This document shows, in pieces, positions 9,324 through 19,288 of a DNA stretch of 64,000 bases. The notes below the pieces were generated by a model. It was not told the DNA's origin, did not search any database, and saw only the letters and a program-made list of their open reading frames with translations. Source of the stretch: Bacteroides caecigallinarum (lineage in GTDB: Bacteria; Bacteroidota; Bacteroidia; Bacteroidales; Bacteroidaceae). The translations under genes were made by a program, and so were the position numbers. The first letter of the stretch is position 1, and each line of letters begins with the position of its first letter. The stretch is from contig NZ_JADYTJ010000002.1 of NCBI RefSeq assembly GCF_021531075.1, forward strand, positions 1 through 64,000, in the 5' to 3' direction.

Positions 9324-11845
9324 TGGATAAGTACAGTCATATCATTTTACCTGAGCAAATTAAAGTATCAATAAAATACTCTCCAAGAGGTAATGGAGGT
9401 AGTTCTCCTGCGATACCTGTCAGAGATAGGAGAACTCATGCTGAGAATTTGCAACATCAACTAGAGACAGCTCACTCTGAAAATGAGCGTATCAAGATGG
9501 AAATGGAAGCGGTTTCTTTACCTGCCAGAACTGGTACTTATTTGGAATTCTCAGGTGCTCCAGCTCATGAATTAGTTACAAAAAGTTTAGAGGATCAACA
9601 ATCAGGAATAAGACTACTGAATGTAAGAACAATTTGTGATGAAAATACAGGCGAACAAACATTTGCTACTGTTTTTATCCCTCACGGAAAAGAAAATAAG
9701 TTTGTGGCTAAACTAAGCAAGTACGCACACGAAAACACATCAAAAGGAAAGCCTAAGAATGATAAACTTTTCCGTAGTATTGAGAGTATTAATATTGCAT
9801 TGCTTAAAGCTTTATGGACTGATAATATTAGTGATTTTCCTACCAATAATATTGATTGGTATGAGGTATGGATACGTACTAGTGATTCTGAGGAATTATC
9901 TAATCAACATGATGCATTTATCGGAATTCTAAATACATTACAAATAGAATATAAAGAAAATTCTATACTCATATTCCCGGAAAGATCTGTAATTCTAATA
10001 AAAGCAAATTTAGCAATTCTTACAAAACTGTTGCAAAGTTCTGACCAATTGGCAGAAATTAGATGTGCTAGAAGTTTAACTGATTTTTTATTTAGAGAAT
10101 ATCGTAGTGAACAAAACGAATGGGTTCAAGATTTACGAAACAGAACGATAGTTGATCCAAATTGCGATTCTGTTCTCTGTGTTTTAGACACAGGTGTAAA
10201 TAATGGACATCCTCTTCTCGCTGATGTAATTAAAGATGAGCATTGTGCAACGGTAGTTGGAGAAGGTAATGCGGATAGAAATGGGCATGGGACCTGTATG
10301 TGTGGAGTTGTCGTGTATGGAGATATGGCAAAGGCTCTAGCTCATAATAATATTGTTCCAATTCATAATTACATTGAATCCATCAAAATCTTTCCATATA
10401 ATACCCAAAATCCCAAAGAAGCTTGGGGATATTTGACAGAACAGGCAGTTGCGATTTCTGATGTCACATTTCCAAACAAACCTATATGCTATTGTATGGC
10501 AATAACTGCTGAAGATTGTGAAAACGGTAGACCTTCATCTTGGTCAGGCTCCATTGATAAAATCACATATAACAATGGCCATAATGGTAAATTATTTCTA
10601 GTTTCTGCTGGGAATATTAGAGATATAAACGGAATTGATAAAGAAATAATAAGACAATATCCAAATGGAAATTGTTTGCGCCCTATTCAAAATCCTGCAC
10701 AATCTTGGAATTGTATGACAATAGGTGCTTATACAGATATCGTTGCTGCCAACAATCAAGAGTTGCAAGGATATCAAAGAGTTGCTCCAAGTGGAGGAAT
10801 AAGTCCTTTTACTCGTACGTCTAAACTTTGGGAGAAATCATCATTGATAAAACCAGAAGTAGTATTTGAAGGAGGTAATTTATACAAAACTAATGACAAT
10901 CAAATACCTTTTTCAGAAAGTGAGGCCCTTCAATTAATAACTACGAGCAAGAATTATGCTGTTAATGGTTATTTTGATTCTATAAATGCAACTAGTGCAG
11001 CAACCGCTTTAGCTCTGAATTTTGCAGGTAAACTCCAAGCTAAATATCCAGGCTTATGGGCAGAAAGCATTAGAGGGATTATTGTCCATTCAGCAAAATG
11101 GACACAATGCATGGAACAACAATTTCCCGCAAATAATCGGAAGGGAATGGAAAATAGGTTGCGACATTGTGGTTATGGAGTACCATCGGAAGATAGAGCT
11201 CTTTTTAGCTATGGAAATGGTTTAACTTTTATAGCACAAGAAGTTATTCAACCTTTTATCAAAGAAAGAAGGGATAGTGATGCCAAGATAAATGAAATGC
11301 ATTTTTTTAATTTCCCATGGCCACATGAAATTTTAGAGGATTTAGCGGAAGTAGATGTCTCGATGAAAATTACATTATCATATTTTATTGAACCAGCTCC
11401 TGGGGAAATTGGATGGAAAGATAAATACAGATACGCTTCATGTGGATTACGATTTGATGTTAATAGAGAAGATGAAGACGAGAGGGCCTTTAAATTAAGA
11501 ATCAACAAGGCAATTGAAGCCGAAGAAAATGAAGAACGTGGAAAGAATGATTCTGCTAGGTGGTTAATTGGTGCTGATAATAGGAATAAAGGTTCAATTC
11601 ACTCTGATGAATTAAGGTTATCAGCAGCCCAATTATCAACATGTAATTTAATAGCTGTATATCCGATTGGAGGTTGGTGGAAAACTCGTAAAAATTTAAA
11701 GAAATACAATAATAAACTAAGATATTCATTAATTGTTTCATTGGATACGCCTATTGAAGATATAGACATGTATAATGTTGTAAAAACCAAAATCGAAGCA
11801 ATCATTCATACTCCTATTGAGGTGGAAATTCCAATAAACGACTAA
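9323..11845 (+). CDS. ietS: IetS-like subtilisin-family serine protease
   Basis: The 840-residue protein contains a complete S8 triad: D289 in LDTG, H322 in GHGT and S558 in ATSAA. The oxyanion asparagine is probably in the SAGN segment. No signal peptide is seen, so it acts inside the cell, unlike degradative subtilases. About 280 residues precede the protease domain and about 250 follow it. It is co-transcribed with ietA (1-base overlap) and ends at a bidirectional terminator at 11848-11886. By analogy with IetAS it would cleave a host or phage protein during infection. Confidence 0.88.
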   Translation: MDKYSHIILPEQIKVSIKYSPRGNGGSSPAIPVRDRRTHAENLQHQLETAHSENERIKMEMEAVSLPARTGTYLEFSGAPAHELVTKSLEDQQSGIRLLNVRTICDENTGEQTFATVFIPHGKENKFVAKLSKYAHENTSKGKPKNDKLFRSIESINIALLKALWTDNISDFPTNNIDWYEVWIRTSDSEELSNQHDAFIGILNTLQIEYKENSILIFPERSVILIKANLAILTKLLQSSDQLAEIRCARSLTDFLFREYRSEQNEWVQDLRNRTIVDPNCDSVLCVLDTGVNNGHPLLADVIKDEHCATVVGEGNADRNGHGTCMCGVVVYGDMAKALAHNNIVPIHNYIESIKIFPYNTQNPKEAWGYLTEQAVAISDVTFPNKPICYCMAITAEDCENGRPSSWSGSIDKITYNNGHNGKLFLVSAGNIRDINGIDKEIIRQYPNGNCLRPIQNPAQSWNCMTIGAYTDIVAANNQELQGYQRVAPSGGISPFTRTSKLWEKSSLIKPEVVFEGGNLYKTNDNQIPFSESEALQLITTSKNYAVNGYFDSINATSAATALALNFAGKLQAKYPGLWAESIRGIIVHSAKWTQCMEQQFPANNRKGMENRLRHCGYGVPSEDRALFSYGNGLTFIAQEVIQPFIKERRDSDAKINEMHFFNFPWPHEILEDLAEVDVSMKITLSYFIEPAPGEIGWKDKYRYASCGLRFDVNREDEDERAFKLRINKAIEAEENEERGKNDSARWLIGADNRNKGSIHSDELRLSAAQLSTCNLIAVYPIGGWWKTRKNLKKYNNKLRYSLIVSLDTPIEDIDMYNVVKTKIEAIIHTPIEVEIPIND

Positions 11846-11847
11846 AA

Positions 11848-11886
11848 ATATAGGCGTTCATTCTCAACTGAAGTGAACGCCTATAT
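11848..11886. terminator. Bidirectional terminator between IetAS and the R-M operon
   Basis: Thirteen-base perfect arms (11848-11860 and 11874-11886, core TAGGCGTTCA / TGAACGCCTA) enclose a 13-base loop, between two convergent operons. The structure can serve both strands. Confidence 0.85.
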
Positions 11887-11920
11887 TATACAATCCTACA
11901 ACTTTTGACGAATACGGTAT

Positions 11921-14830
11921 TTATTTCACCTCCAAGAATCTCATTTGGAATGCATCAGGAAAGATAAATTTCTTTTCTCCTAATGCAAATCTGACATAGA
12001 TAAACTTCTCATTTTTATTGATTTTTACGACTGTTCCTTTGCCAAACTTCTTATGAACTACAGTACTGTCAACCGCTAATTTCTCAAGTCGTTTTTTGAG
12101 ATTACGATCCTCTTTCGTTGATTGCACAGATGGTGACTTCGCAGTAGTGAGCTCATTTACAGACCGAGATTGGACAATTGGTACAGAATGAGGTTGTAAG
12201 GCCTTTGTTGTTCCTTGTTCAGTTTGTTTTTTATTGACTATCTCAGTACCTTTTGAATAGGAATCAGAAGCTACCTGTGTCATTGAGGATTGCTGACTGT
12301 AGAAGAGTTTTTCATACTGTTCCTTGCGGATGGTAGTATCCCAGCCACCTACTTCGTCTGCTATATGTCTATTGATACCAGTATATGTCAGACTCGCATC
12401 TTCATAGCGTTTGAATTTGAAGATAGCGTCGTTCATCAGCGGTGCATTAAATACACCGAGTGAACATAGCATATTAAAGTCCTCGACACTTAAACCTGTA
12501 ACTTTCTTGAACAGTCCTGGCTCTAACTGTGTAATGACATCTTTCAGGCACCTTTCACGATAGTCGGTCAAATACATAAATACGGGAATACGAGTAGCAA
12601 ACTTTATCAGTTTCTCTTGAATCTGTTTGCGTTTACTCTTCATTTCCTTTTCCTCGTCAGAAATTTCCTTTTTCTCATTTGGGGTTGGATTGGGATTTTC
12701 TTTCTTTGCCTTTTTGACGGCCTCGGATTTATTGATGATGGTAGTAAGGTCATTGTTCAGGTTACGGAAGCCTTCTATATTCATTAAGGCTTTCATGGCT
12801 TCAGGACTCGCAAGCAAACGTTTCAGCGTATCATTATCTACATTTACAAGCAGGGCTGATTCCCATCGTTTTGCCAATAGCGTAGCCGAAGTTCCAGCCA
12901 AAGCGATATCCAAGATGTCTTGTGCATCAACTTCCTTCATGCTGCTTCCATCATAAGCCAGCACAGGAAGAAATTTTATGAACTCACCGACTTTTGCCTC
13001 TGGGTTGGATTCATTGATATCCAGTCTGCAACTGTAATCAGCTATTTGTCGCAAGGCTCTGTCAAGGGCGAAGTCAAAAACATAGCATTCATTTTTCATT
13101 ATGATACGTCTTCCCTTCTCATCCTTTACTTCCCATGGACTTTGAACTCTAAATGCTGCCTGAAAATATGTTTCCGGACTTTTCAAATTACGGAGCATGA
13201 ATATCCCAGTCCAAGGCTTCACCGTAACACCTGTTGTCAGCTTGCCACAAGTCAGCGTTATTGTCTTTGTTGTAAGTGGATCCCCCATATTTGCCAAAAC
13301 TGGATACAAGGCATCCAAACCAATACCAGCTGCAGTTCCAGCACATACTATCACTTTGTAATCGTGGTAAAATTTGTTTTGTCGTTGAGCAAGCAGATTT
13401 GCCATAGCGAAACAAGATGCGACATTAGGCAAAAACCAAAGTGTATGAGAAAGTACATTGAGTAATCGAATATCACTGAATGGCATTGGGGGACGTTTAT
13501 CCTGTCCTAACTTCATATCATCTATACTAGCCGGGAGGTATGAGCCACGAATAAGATTCAGCCATTTCTGTACCTCGTTTTCATATTTGAATCTGGCATT
13601 TGCCCCTTTGCCTTCTGCTGCGAAAAACACATTCAAATCAAACTCATCAAATTCACCTTGCTTTGCTACTTCCTGTATTTCATCAGGCATACGGTAAGTA
13701 AGCATTACCATTCGTGGCAGGGCCAGATATGGATTACCACTACCTTTCCATTCCGTTTTGGCTCGCTGTTCATCAGAATAAGTCCAGTTAAAGATCTGTT
13801 CCTCTATAAATTCTCCGGTATTGATGGCTCTAAATGGTGTTCCTGAGAGAAATAGATAATATCGTGTTGAAATAGGAAGCCATGTTTCATTGATGGCATT
13901 GCTCGCTTCATCTTTCTGATATTTTTCCGCATCAAAATCTACCTCATTTTCTTCATCTTCCTTTTCAAACAATTCCTTTGCTTTCTCTTTCCAGGCTCCG
14001 AAGTGATATTCGTCAAATATTACCAAATCCCAATTTGTCGAATGGATAAACTCATTCTTGGTCTTTATACCTCCATTTTCGTTTGTGCCAAGCAAATCTT
14101 GAAATGAACCAAAAACGACAATAGGTCTTGATTTATCCGCACGATTAAACTCTTGGTCAATATTCAGGTTATTGTTGCGGGCATCTTTATTGGATATGTA
14201 CTGCCATCCTTCAAAATCGATATGGGATACAAGATCTTCTCTCCAAGCCGATTCTACAGCAGGTTTGAATGTAAGGATTAAAATCCGCGATAAACCCATT
14301 TTCTTTGCCAGCTGATAACTGGCAAATGTTTTCCCGAAACGCATTTTGGCATTCCATAAAAACTTTGGGGTGTGGCCAGGTTCTTCTTTGAGAGCTTGAT
14401 CAAAATATTTTTTAGTCTGTTCTACTGCACGAGACTGTTCAGGACGCATTTTGAAATCTTGCGTTCTGTTCTCCTTATTTTCCAAACCTGCACGAAGGGA
14501 TAATATAGCTGCTTCAACATCAGATACTGAACATTTGAACCACTCATCGGTTTTATCAAGAGGATTCAATCGATGACAACCTTTGTTTTCAAGAATCTTG
14601 TGTATATCCTTATCTGTAAAACAAGAACCGTCATTAGCCATTGCTGATTCCACTAATACAATCTCATACTTGATTTTACTCGTGTGCAGCTGTTCCTCAA
14701 TACGTTCTTTAGCACTACGATCAGTATAACCGATTTTCAAATATCCTTTATGTGAATTTACTTCAGGCAATCTGTAGGCATATATTGTCGGAGTAACAGC
14801 AGGTCGTTGGGGGAAGAAGTTTTTTTCCAT
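11921..14830 (-). CDS. GIY-YIG-like nuclease / SF2 helicase restriction protein
   Basis: The 969-residue protein begins with a T5orf172/GIY-YIG-like domain (about 15-115, with GYLKIGYT) and continues as a superfamily 2 helicase. Motif I is RFGKT (K167), motif II DEYH (D273), motif III SGTPFR (about 329) and the motif VI region QAAFRVQS (about 556). The end carries a small FGKGTVV barrel-like segment (about 935), as seen at the ends of some helicases. It is the last gene of a minus-strand operon with two methyltransferase genes, 3 bases downstream of the second. I read it as the translocating and cleaving subunit of a restriction-modification-like system. Confidence 0.82.
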   Translation of the reverse strand: MEKNFFPQRPAVTPTIYAYRLPEVNSHKGYLKIGYTDRSAKERIEEQLHTSKIKYEIVLVESAMANDGSCFTDKDIHKILENKGCHRLNPLDKTDEWFKCSVSDVEAAILSLRAGLENKENRTQDFKMRPEQSRAVEQTKKYFDQALKEEPGHTPKFLWNAKMRFGKTFASYQLAKKMGLSRILILTFKPAVESAWREDLVSHIDFEGWQYISNKDARNNNLNIDQEFNRADKSRPIVVFGSFQDLLGTNENGGIKTKNEFIHSTNWDLVIFDEYHFGAWKEKAKELFEKEDEENEVDFDAEKYQKDEASNAINETWLPISTRYYLFLSGTPFRAINTGEFIEEQIFNWTYSDEQRAKTEWKGSGNPYLALPRMVMLTYRMPDEIQEVAKQGEFDEFDLNVFFAAEGKGANARFKYENEVQKWLNLIRGSYLPASIDDMKLGQDKRPPMPFSDIRLLNVLSHTLWFLPNVASCFAMANLLAQRQNKFYHDYKVIVCAGTAAGIGLDALYPVLANMGDPLTTKTITLTCGKLTTGVTVKPWTGIFMLRNLKSPETYFQAAFRVQSPWEVKDEKGRRIIMKNECYVFDFALDRALRQIADYSCRLDINESNPEAKVGEFIKFLPVLAYDGSSMKEVDAQDILDIALAGTSATLLAKRWESALLVNVDNDTLKRLLASPEAMKALMNIEGFRNLNNDLTTIINKSEAVKKAKKENPNPTPNEKKEISDEEKEMKSKRKQIQEKLIKFATRIPVFMYLTDYRERCLKDVITQLEPGLFKKVTGLSVEDFNMLCSLGVFNAPLMNDAIFKFKRYEDASLTYTGINRHIADEVGGWDTTIRKEQYEKLFYSQQSSMTQVASDSYSKGTEIVNKKQTEQGTTKALQPHSVPIVQSRSVNELTTAKSPSVQSTKEDRNLKKRLEKLAVDSTVVHKKFGKGTVVKINKNEKFIYVRFALGEKKFIFPDAFQMRFLEVK

Positions 14831-14833
14831 AAA

Positions 14834-16372
14834 TTACTTCATTGGTCGTATCATTGATTCAATAAACGCGATTTCTTCTTTTGTTAGTCCATACTTAGCA
14901 TACAACTCTTCATCAGTCCAGGATTTAGAATAATCTTGAATAGGAACAAATGCAAAAACGCCTTTAGATATATTTTGAGTATTCTTTATTAGGGACATCA
15001 TAAATCTAAAGAACCTTGTGGTCATATATGAAATAAGGTTTTGACCTTCAATCTTGTTATTAACAAAATCTACAATCAAATACGTTTCTGTGCAGACTGT
15101 ATTTACATCTGCATATAATGGAGTAGAAATAATGCTGTGGGGATATTCATCTCCACCAGGACTAGCTTTTGAAACCAATACTTTCTTTTTGTCTTTCCAA
15201 GCAATATTTTTAGTTATATATCGTGGTTCTATAAATACTTGTTTCTGAGAAGATTTACTTCTATCGCTACGAAATAGAGTTATATTTGCTTTGCTTGATT
15301 TTTTTAATTCATAATTTTCAAAATTCGAAGGTATTCCAAACGGCAACCTCGATTGCACTCGGTTATCCATTGTTTCTTCTTTAAAACTGCGTACTTTATT
15401 TAAGATAGAGATAGCTTCATTGTACCTGATAAAAGTTGTTGAATTACCTTCAAGTAAAGGTCTTTCTATAAAAGATGTAACAATGTTACCTTTATGGTTG
15501 TAAATTAGACAATCCCCTTTTTGATCCCTATCCCATAAGAAATAACACACTCCGCCACGAATGTTAATTCCTGGGAAGCAATCAGATGTTTCTGGGAAAT
15601 CATGAATTATGCGTAGATGTCTGTCATTCAGCATTTCATCTCTAAAACTATCAAGTCCCTTACCACCTGAATACCATCTTGCAGGAATAATCATCGTTAG
15701 ATACCGAGGATTAAGCTTTATGGCGTTTTTAACAAACTTATCATATATAGGAGTGGCACTGCTGCCTTCTCCTCCTCCATCATTCATTTGATAAGGTGGA
15801 TTGCCTATAATCACATCAAATTTCATATTGAATACTTTGTGTATATCTAAGTTGTGGATAAATTGATAAGCGTGGGTTTCAAGTTCCGTTCCACGATCAT
15901 ATTCATTTTTCGAAGCCCCGCAATAGATACATTTACCATCTTTCCAAGTATGTCTAATACGTTGGAAGATTATATTTCCTTGAGGCTTTTCTTCAGGAAA
16001 CTGATACACTGAAAACTCTCCACTCGGATATTTACTACAATAAACGCTTCGACGAGAAAGTAAACTCGTGAGTTCTGTAATAGCAATACCAAAGAGTTGC
16101 TTTGAAAATATGTGCTCTATACGTTTTTCAAGATCAGGAATTTGTTTTTCAAGCCCTTTTATCAGTCTTTTGGCAATTTCCCGTAAAAACACACCGCTTT
16201 TGCAGCAAGGATCAAGGAATGTCGTATCGGGATTTTCAAACAACTCTTGCGGCAGCATATCAATAATCTTGTTAGCCAATTCCGGTGGGGTAAACACCTC
16301 ATCATTGCTAAGATTTGCAATACAAGACAGCACATCAGGATTATATACATTTTGAAACAAACTATTTTCCAT
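14834..16372 (-). CDS. N6-adenine DNA methyltransferase with NPPY motif
   Basis: This 512-residue methyltransferase has motif I LDPCCKSGVF (53-62) and catalytic NPPYQ at 191-195. A CIYCGAS segment (about 148-154) may bind metal. The C-terminal half probably recognises the target. It overlaps the preceding methyltransferase-like gene by 11 bases and is followed 3 bases later by the helicase/nuclease gene, so translation is coupled. It is the likely active modification subunit. If the upstream promoter segment inverts, modification and restriction would switch together. Confidence 0.85.
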   Translation of the reverse strand: MENSLFQNVYNPDVLSCIANLSNDEVFTPPELANKIIDMLPQELFENPDTTFLDPCCKSGVFLREIAKRLIKGLEKQIPDLEKRIEHIFSKQLFGIAITELTSLLSRRSVYCSKYPSGEFSVYQFPEEKPQGNIIFQRIRHTWKDGKCIYCGASKNEYDRGTELETHAYQFIHNLDIHKVFNMKFDVIIGNPPYQMNDGGGEGSSATPIYDKFVKNAIKLNPRYLTMIIPARWYSGGKGLDSFRDEMLNDRHLRIIHDFPETSDCFPGINIRGGVCYFLWDRDQKGDCLIYNHKGNIVTSFIERPLLEGNSTTFIRYNEAISILNKVRSFKEETMDNRVQSRLPFGIPSNFENYELKKSSKANITLFRSDRSKSSQKQVFIEPRYITKNIAWKDKKKVLVSKASPGGDEYPHSIISTPLYADVNTVCTETYLIVDFVNNKIEGQNLISYMTTRFFRFMMSLIKNTQNISKGVFAFVPIQDYSKSWTDEELYAKYGLTKEEIAFIESMIRPMK

Positions 16373-17024
16373 AATCCTGAACCTTTTTATAGTGAGTGAT
16401 ATATCTGCTTAAGAATATGCCGCCCTCTTCTTTTTGATCTTCTGTTAGGGCAAAGAGGTTTCCGTCACTATTATCGTTGTAAAGAAGAAGATCTGACATA
16501 GTATAGTCAGAGCGCTGCATCTGAGTACCACCGATCAGTGTCCATTCTGAAAAGACTATGGGGGCTGTAGTATCGTTACCATCAGCATCGACACACATCA
16601 GTGTTAGCGCATTTCCGTTGATGATATTTCGGCTGATAATAAACTTAGCCGCTTGACGAGCTTCGTCCGAAGCCTCGGCTTTACAATGGTCGGTGTATTC
16701 TTCATTCCAAATTGAGAATAAGCGTTCACGACAAGCATATACATTGTCGTTCATTATATCTACACCGTACAAACTGCCTATGGCTACGATCGCTTGCTTT
16801 TCGTAGTCACGGGGGCTCTTCTTATATTTTCTTCTTAATTCTGCGAGTTTACGTCTGAGTATGGCAGAAAGGAAGTTCCCGTCACCACAAGCTGGTTCCA
16901 GAAATCGGGAATCCGGTCTCAAACACTCATTTTTTACAAGATCCAACATCGCGTTTACCTCACGCTCTGCTGTGAATACTTCACCTCGTTGTGCAACTCT
17001 TTCTTTAGACTTTATCTGATTCAT
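16362..17024 (-). CDS. Methyltransferase-like subunit lacking the NPPY motif
   Basis: The 220-residue protein has a SAM-binding motif I (EPACGDGNF, 43-51) and looks like the N-terminal core of an adenine methyltransferase. I find no NPPY or DPPY catalytic motif before its stop, so it probably needs the second methyltransferase for catalysis or has a structural role. It is the first gene of the operon. Its start codon is only 20 bases from the left inverted repeat of a putative invertible promoter (17045-17231). No frameshift joining it to the next gene is evident, because the next protein has its own complete set of motifs. Confidence 0.78.
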   Translation of the reverse strand: MNQIKSKERVAQRGEVFTAEREVNAMLDLVKNECLRPDSRFLEPACGDGNFLSAILRRKLAELRRKYKKSPRDYEKQAIVAIGSLYGVDIMNDNVYACRERLFSIWNEEYTDHCKAEASDEARQAAKFIISRNIINGNALTLMCVDADGNDTTAPIVFSEWTLIGGTQMQRSDYTMSDLLLYNDNSDGNLFALTEDQKEEGGIFLSRYITHYKKVQDYGK

Positions 17025-17044
17025 ATTCCATCTTACTAAATCCC

Positions 17045-17231
17045 TCTACGTAAGAGGTAGTATGACAGATGGAATATCCTGGTTATCAGTTGTTATTTAA
17101 GTCTCAAAACTCAAATCTGATAAACAATTCTATGTTTTTGAACATTGCAATATGCTTTTATTGGTTCTTAAATAGTAACAGTTGCTATATTTTGAGTAAT
17201 TTCGCAGTAAATTATGTCTCTCTTACGTAGA
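17045..17231. promoter_or_regulatory. Putative invertible promoter with 12-bp inverted repeats
   Basis: TCTACGTAAGAG (17045-17056) is the exact reverse complement of CTCTTACGTAGA (17220-17231), enclosing 163 AT-rich bases. A tyrosine invertase gene ends 33 bases to the right and the restriction-modification operon starts 20 bases to the left. Promoter-like strings on the plus strand (TATATTTTG at 17186-17194; TAATTTCG at 17197-17204) point right, away from the operon, so the orientation shown may be OFF. After inversion the -7-like element would lie roughly 50 bases before the operon start codon. The repeats are seen directly; inversion and the OFF state are inferred. Confidence 0.72.
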
Positions 17232-17264
17232 ATGTGATTGTTTTACTAAACACTTCATATGGTT

Positions 17265-18467
17265 CTACAAATCCTTTAATATCTGTTCGTTAGCTTTGTC
17301 CACTACGGAATTATCCAATGAGGCCAGATAAATTTGTGTGGTTGCCTCGGAATCATGTCCCATTCCTTCACTGATAACCGAAATCGGAATGTTCTTGCCT
17401 TTGGCTGCGCTTGCCCATGAATGGCGGGCACAGTACATGCTCAGAGGAACGGATATATCGGCCAGTCTGGCTATTTCTTTCAGGTTTCGGTTTATTCCGG
17501 ACATAACATTCCTGTAATGCTTGTGCGTATCCTTAAAAGGATATTTCAATACCGGCAAAAGATAAGGACTGAGGCTGTCTTCCGGGTATTTGCCGACAAT
17601 CTCCTGCATATATTTTTCCCACCTGATAACCAGCTGCTGCCCGGTCTTTCGTCTGCGATACGATAAAAATCCGTTCAGAAGATCTTTCTTTTTTAAGTGA
17701 GCCATATCTATGAACGACATGCCACGGGTATAGAAACTGAACAGGAACATGTCCCTTGCAAATTCCAGATTAGGCTGTAAGGACAGATCCAGATTCTTCA
17801 TACGTTTGATGGCGGATAAGGGAACGGCACGCTTGACGGTCTTGTCCACTCCCGTATAGACATGCCTGAAAGGATTGCGCTGTTCCATCAATTCCTTTTC
17901 CAGGGCACGGTTATATACCGCCCGAAGGATACGCATGTAGAATGAACTGGTATTCCGTACGGCCCCTTTCCCATGAAGGTAGGCTTCATAAAGCTGCATC
18001 AAATCCGAATCAATTTCGGACAGCAGAACATCCCTGTTCCCTCTGAACTGCATGAAACTTTTCAGGGTGCAGGAATAATTTTCAGCCGTGCGTATCTTGC
18101 CCATCTGTTTGAGACGGGCTATGATGCCCTGCATGAAGTTGAAAAGCGACTGTCCCTCTGTGTTGCTTTGAAAAGAAGCGACAATATCATCTGCCGTATA
18201 TCCGGCTTTCCGGTTATCCAGTTGTCGGATAATCATGTCCAGTCGCTTCAAGTCCCACTCCATGCGTTCCTGCAAGGAAAGGAGCAGATTGCTTCGTTCC
18301 GAGCTGCCGACAATGATACAACTTCCAGCTTCGTTCCATTCATTCGTAAATATCCGGTAATCCGTCTTTAACTGACGGATTACACGGTTCTGGATAATCT
18401 GATAATAGATGGTACCTTCTTTCCCCTCTATGGTGGAAGGTCTGAATTTCACTTTGACACTGGCCAT
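17265..18467 (-). CDS. Tyrosine recombinase, probably a DNA invertase
   Basis: This 400-residue tyrosine recombinase keeps the full catalytic set: R in FYTRGMSF (about 246), RH in CARHSWAS (about 345), H in GMGHDS (about 368) and the tyrosine in QIYLAS. The first arginine is present, whereas the element integrases nearby have TGLSY or TGISY there, as in IntDOT. That and its position, 33 bases from the inverted repeats at 17045-17231, point to a promoter invertase rather than an element integrase. It starts 4 bases after the mobilization-associated gene at 18472, so it may be transcribed with the mobilization genes. A role as element integrase is the alternative. Confidence 0.8.
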   Translation of the reverse strand: MASVKVKFRPSTIEGKEGTIYYQIIQNRVIRQLKTDYRIFTNEWNEAGSCIIVGSSERSNLLLSLQERMEWDLKRLDMIIRQLDNRKAGYTADDIVASFQSNTEGQSLFNFMQGIIARLKQMGKIRTAENYSCTLKSFMQFRGNRDVLLSEIDSDLMQLYEAYLHGKGAVRNTSSFYMRILRAVYNRALEKELMEQRNPFRHVYTGVDKTVKRAVPLSAIKRMKNLDLSLQPNLEFARDMFLFSFYTRGMSFIDMAHLKKKDLLNGFLSYRRRKTGQQLVIRWEKYMQEIVGKYPEDSLSPYLLPVLKYPFKDTHKHYRNVMSGINRNLKEIARLADISVPLSMYCARHSWASAAKGKNIPISVISEGMGHDSEATTQIYLASLDNSVVDKANEQILKDL

Positions 18468-18471
18468 GGGC

Positions 18472-19239
18472 TTACTTTTTAGGTCCGTCCGTAATAGACT
18501 TGTCCTTGATGGACTTCGCCTTGCTGTCCAGTTCTCTCGCGGCCTGTTCCTTCAGCCGTGCCTGCTCGGTCAGGGTGGCCTTTCTCCGTACCGCTTCCTC
18601 GTAGGCTTCCACGTCCTCACGCATCTGTTTTATCCGTTCGTTGTTCCGGTTCGGGCCGAAGAGGTTCTCAAGTTCCAAAAGTTGTTCTGGGGTAGCCTCT
18701 CCTTTCATCTTGACATAACGGTACTTCAGATCATTATCGGCCTGCTCGTTATCTGTTCTTGCCGAAAAATAGAGCGCCACGGACAGGGCCACGATTGCCG
18801 CGAACATTACGGAAAAACTCCCAAGAATGTACGGGGATTCCAAGCTCAGGCTGAAATGATGGTTGATGTTGCTTGTCTTGACGGCATTCTTCCTGATTGT
18901 GTCATTGGTCTCACAAAACAGGGCTTCCACTTTCTCCTGGTGCTGACGCTGTTCATTTCGTATTTCCGACAAGACCTGTCCAAGCCTTTCCTGTGACGAG
19001 TTTTTCCTGTCCATGGAAACCATATCGTTCTTGATGGCAGCAAGACCTTCGCACATGCGAACCAACAATTTGCGAAATGTCTCATGACCATTCCGGACTT
19101 CATTCAGCACGGACTCATCCTTTTCATTGTTAACTGTCGGGCTATTACCTTCCGGCAAGGGAATGGACAACCCGTTGATTTTGTTCTCGATTCTTTCCAG
19201 GCATCCGAAGATGCTCTCGATACATTCTTCCAATTTCAT
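18472..19239 (-). CDS. Coiled-coil membrane protein of the mobilization operon
   Basis: This 255-residue protein has a long charged coiled-coil-like N-terminal half, one transmembrane segment (VMFAAIVALSVALYF, about 145-160) and a second charged helical tail. It follows the relaxase gene by 49 bases on the same strand, the position held by a third mobilization gene in Bacteroides mobilizable elements. I do not recognise a catalytic domain. It may anchor the relaxosome near a conjugation channel; that is inference from position and topology. Confidence 0.6.
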   Translation of the reverse strand: MKLEECIESIFGCLERIENKINGLSIPLPEGNSPTVNNEKDESVLNEVRNGHETFRKLLVRMCEGLAAIKNDMVSMDRKNSSQERLGQVLSEIRNEQRQHQEKVEALFCETNDTIRKNAVKTSNINHHFSLSLESPYILGSFSVMFAAIVALSVALYFSARTDNEQADNDLKYRYVKMKGEATPEQLLELENLFGPNRNNERIKQMREDVEAYEEAVRRKATLTEQARLKEQAARELDSKAKSIKDKSITDGPKK

Positions 19240-19288
19240 ATTCCTGCAATTTTAATGTTCATGAATAATTTGAATGGGAAAGGACGGA

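Noticed and set aside
12920-13465. A 181-codon plus-strand frame opposite the helicase gene
   Set aside because: It is antisense to a helicase with clear motifs and has no promoter or domain signs.
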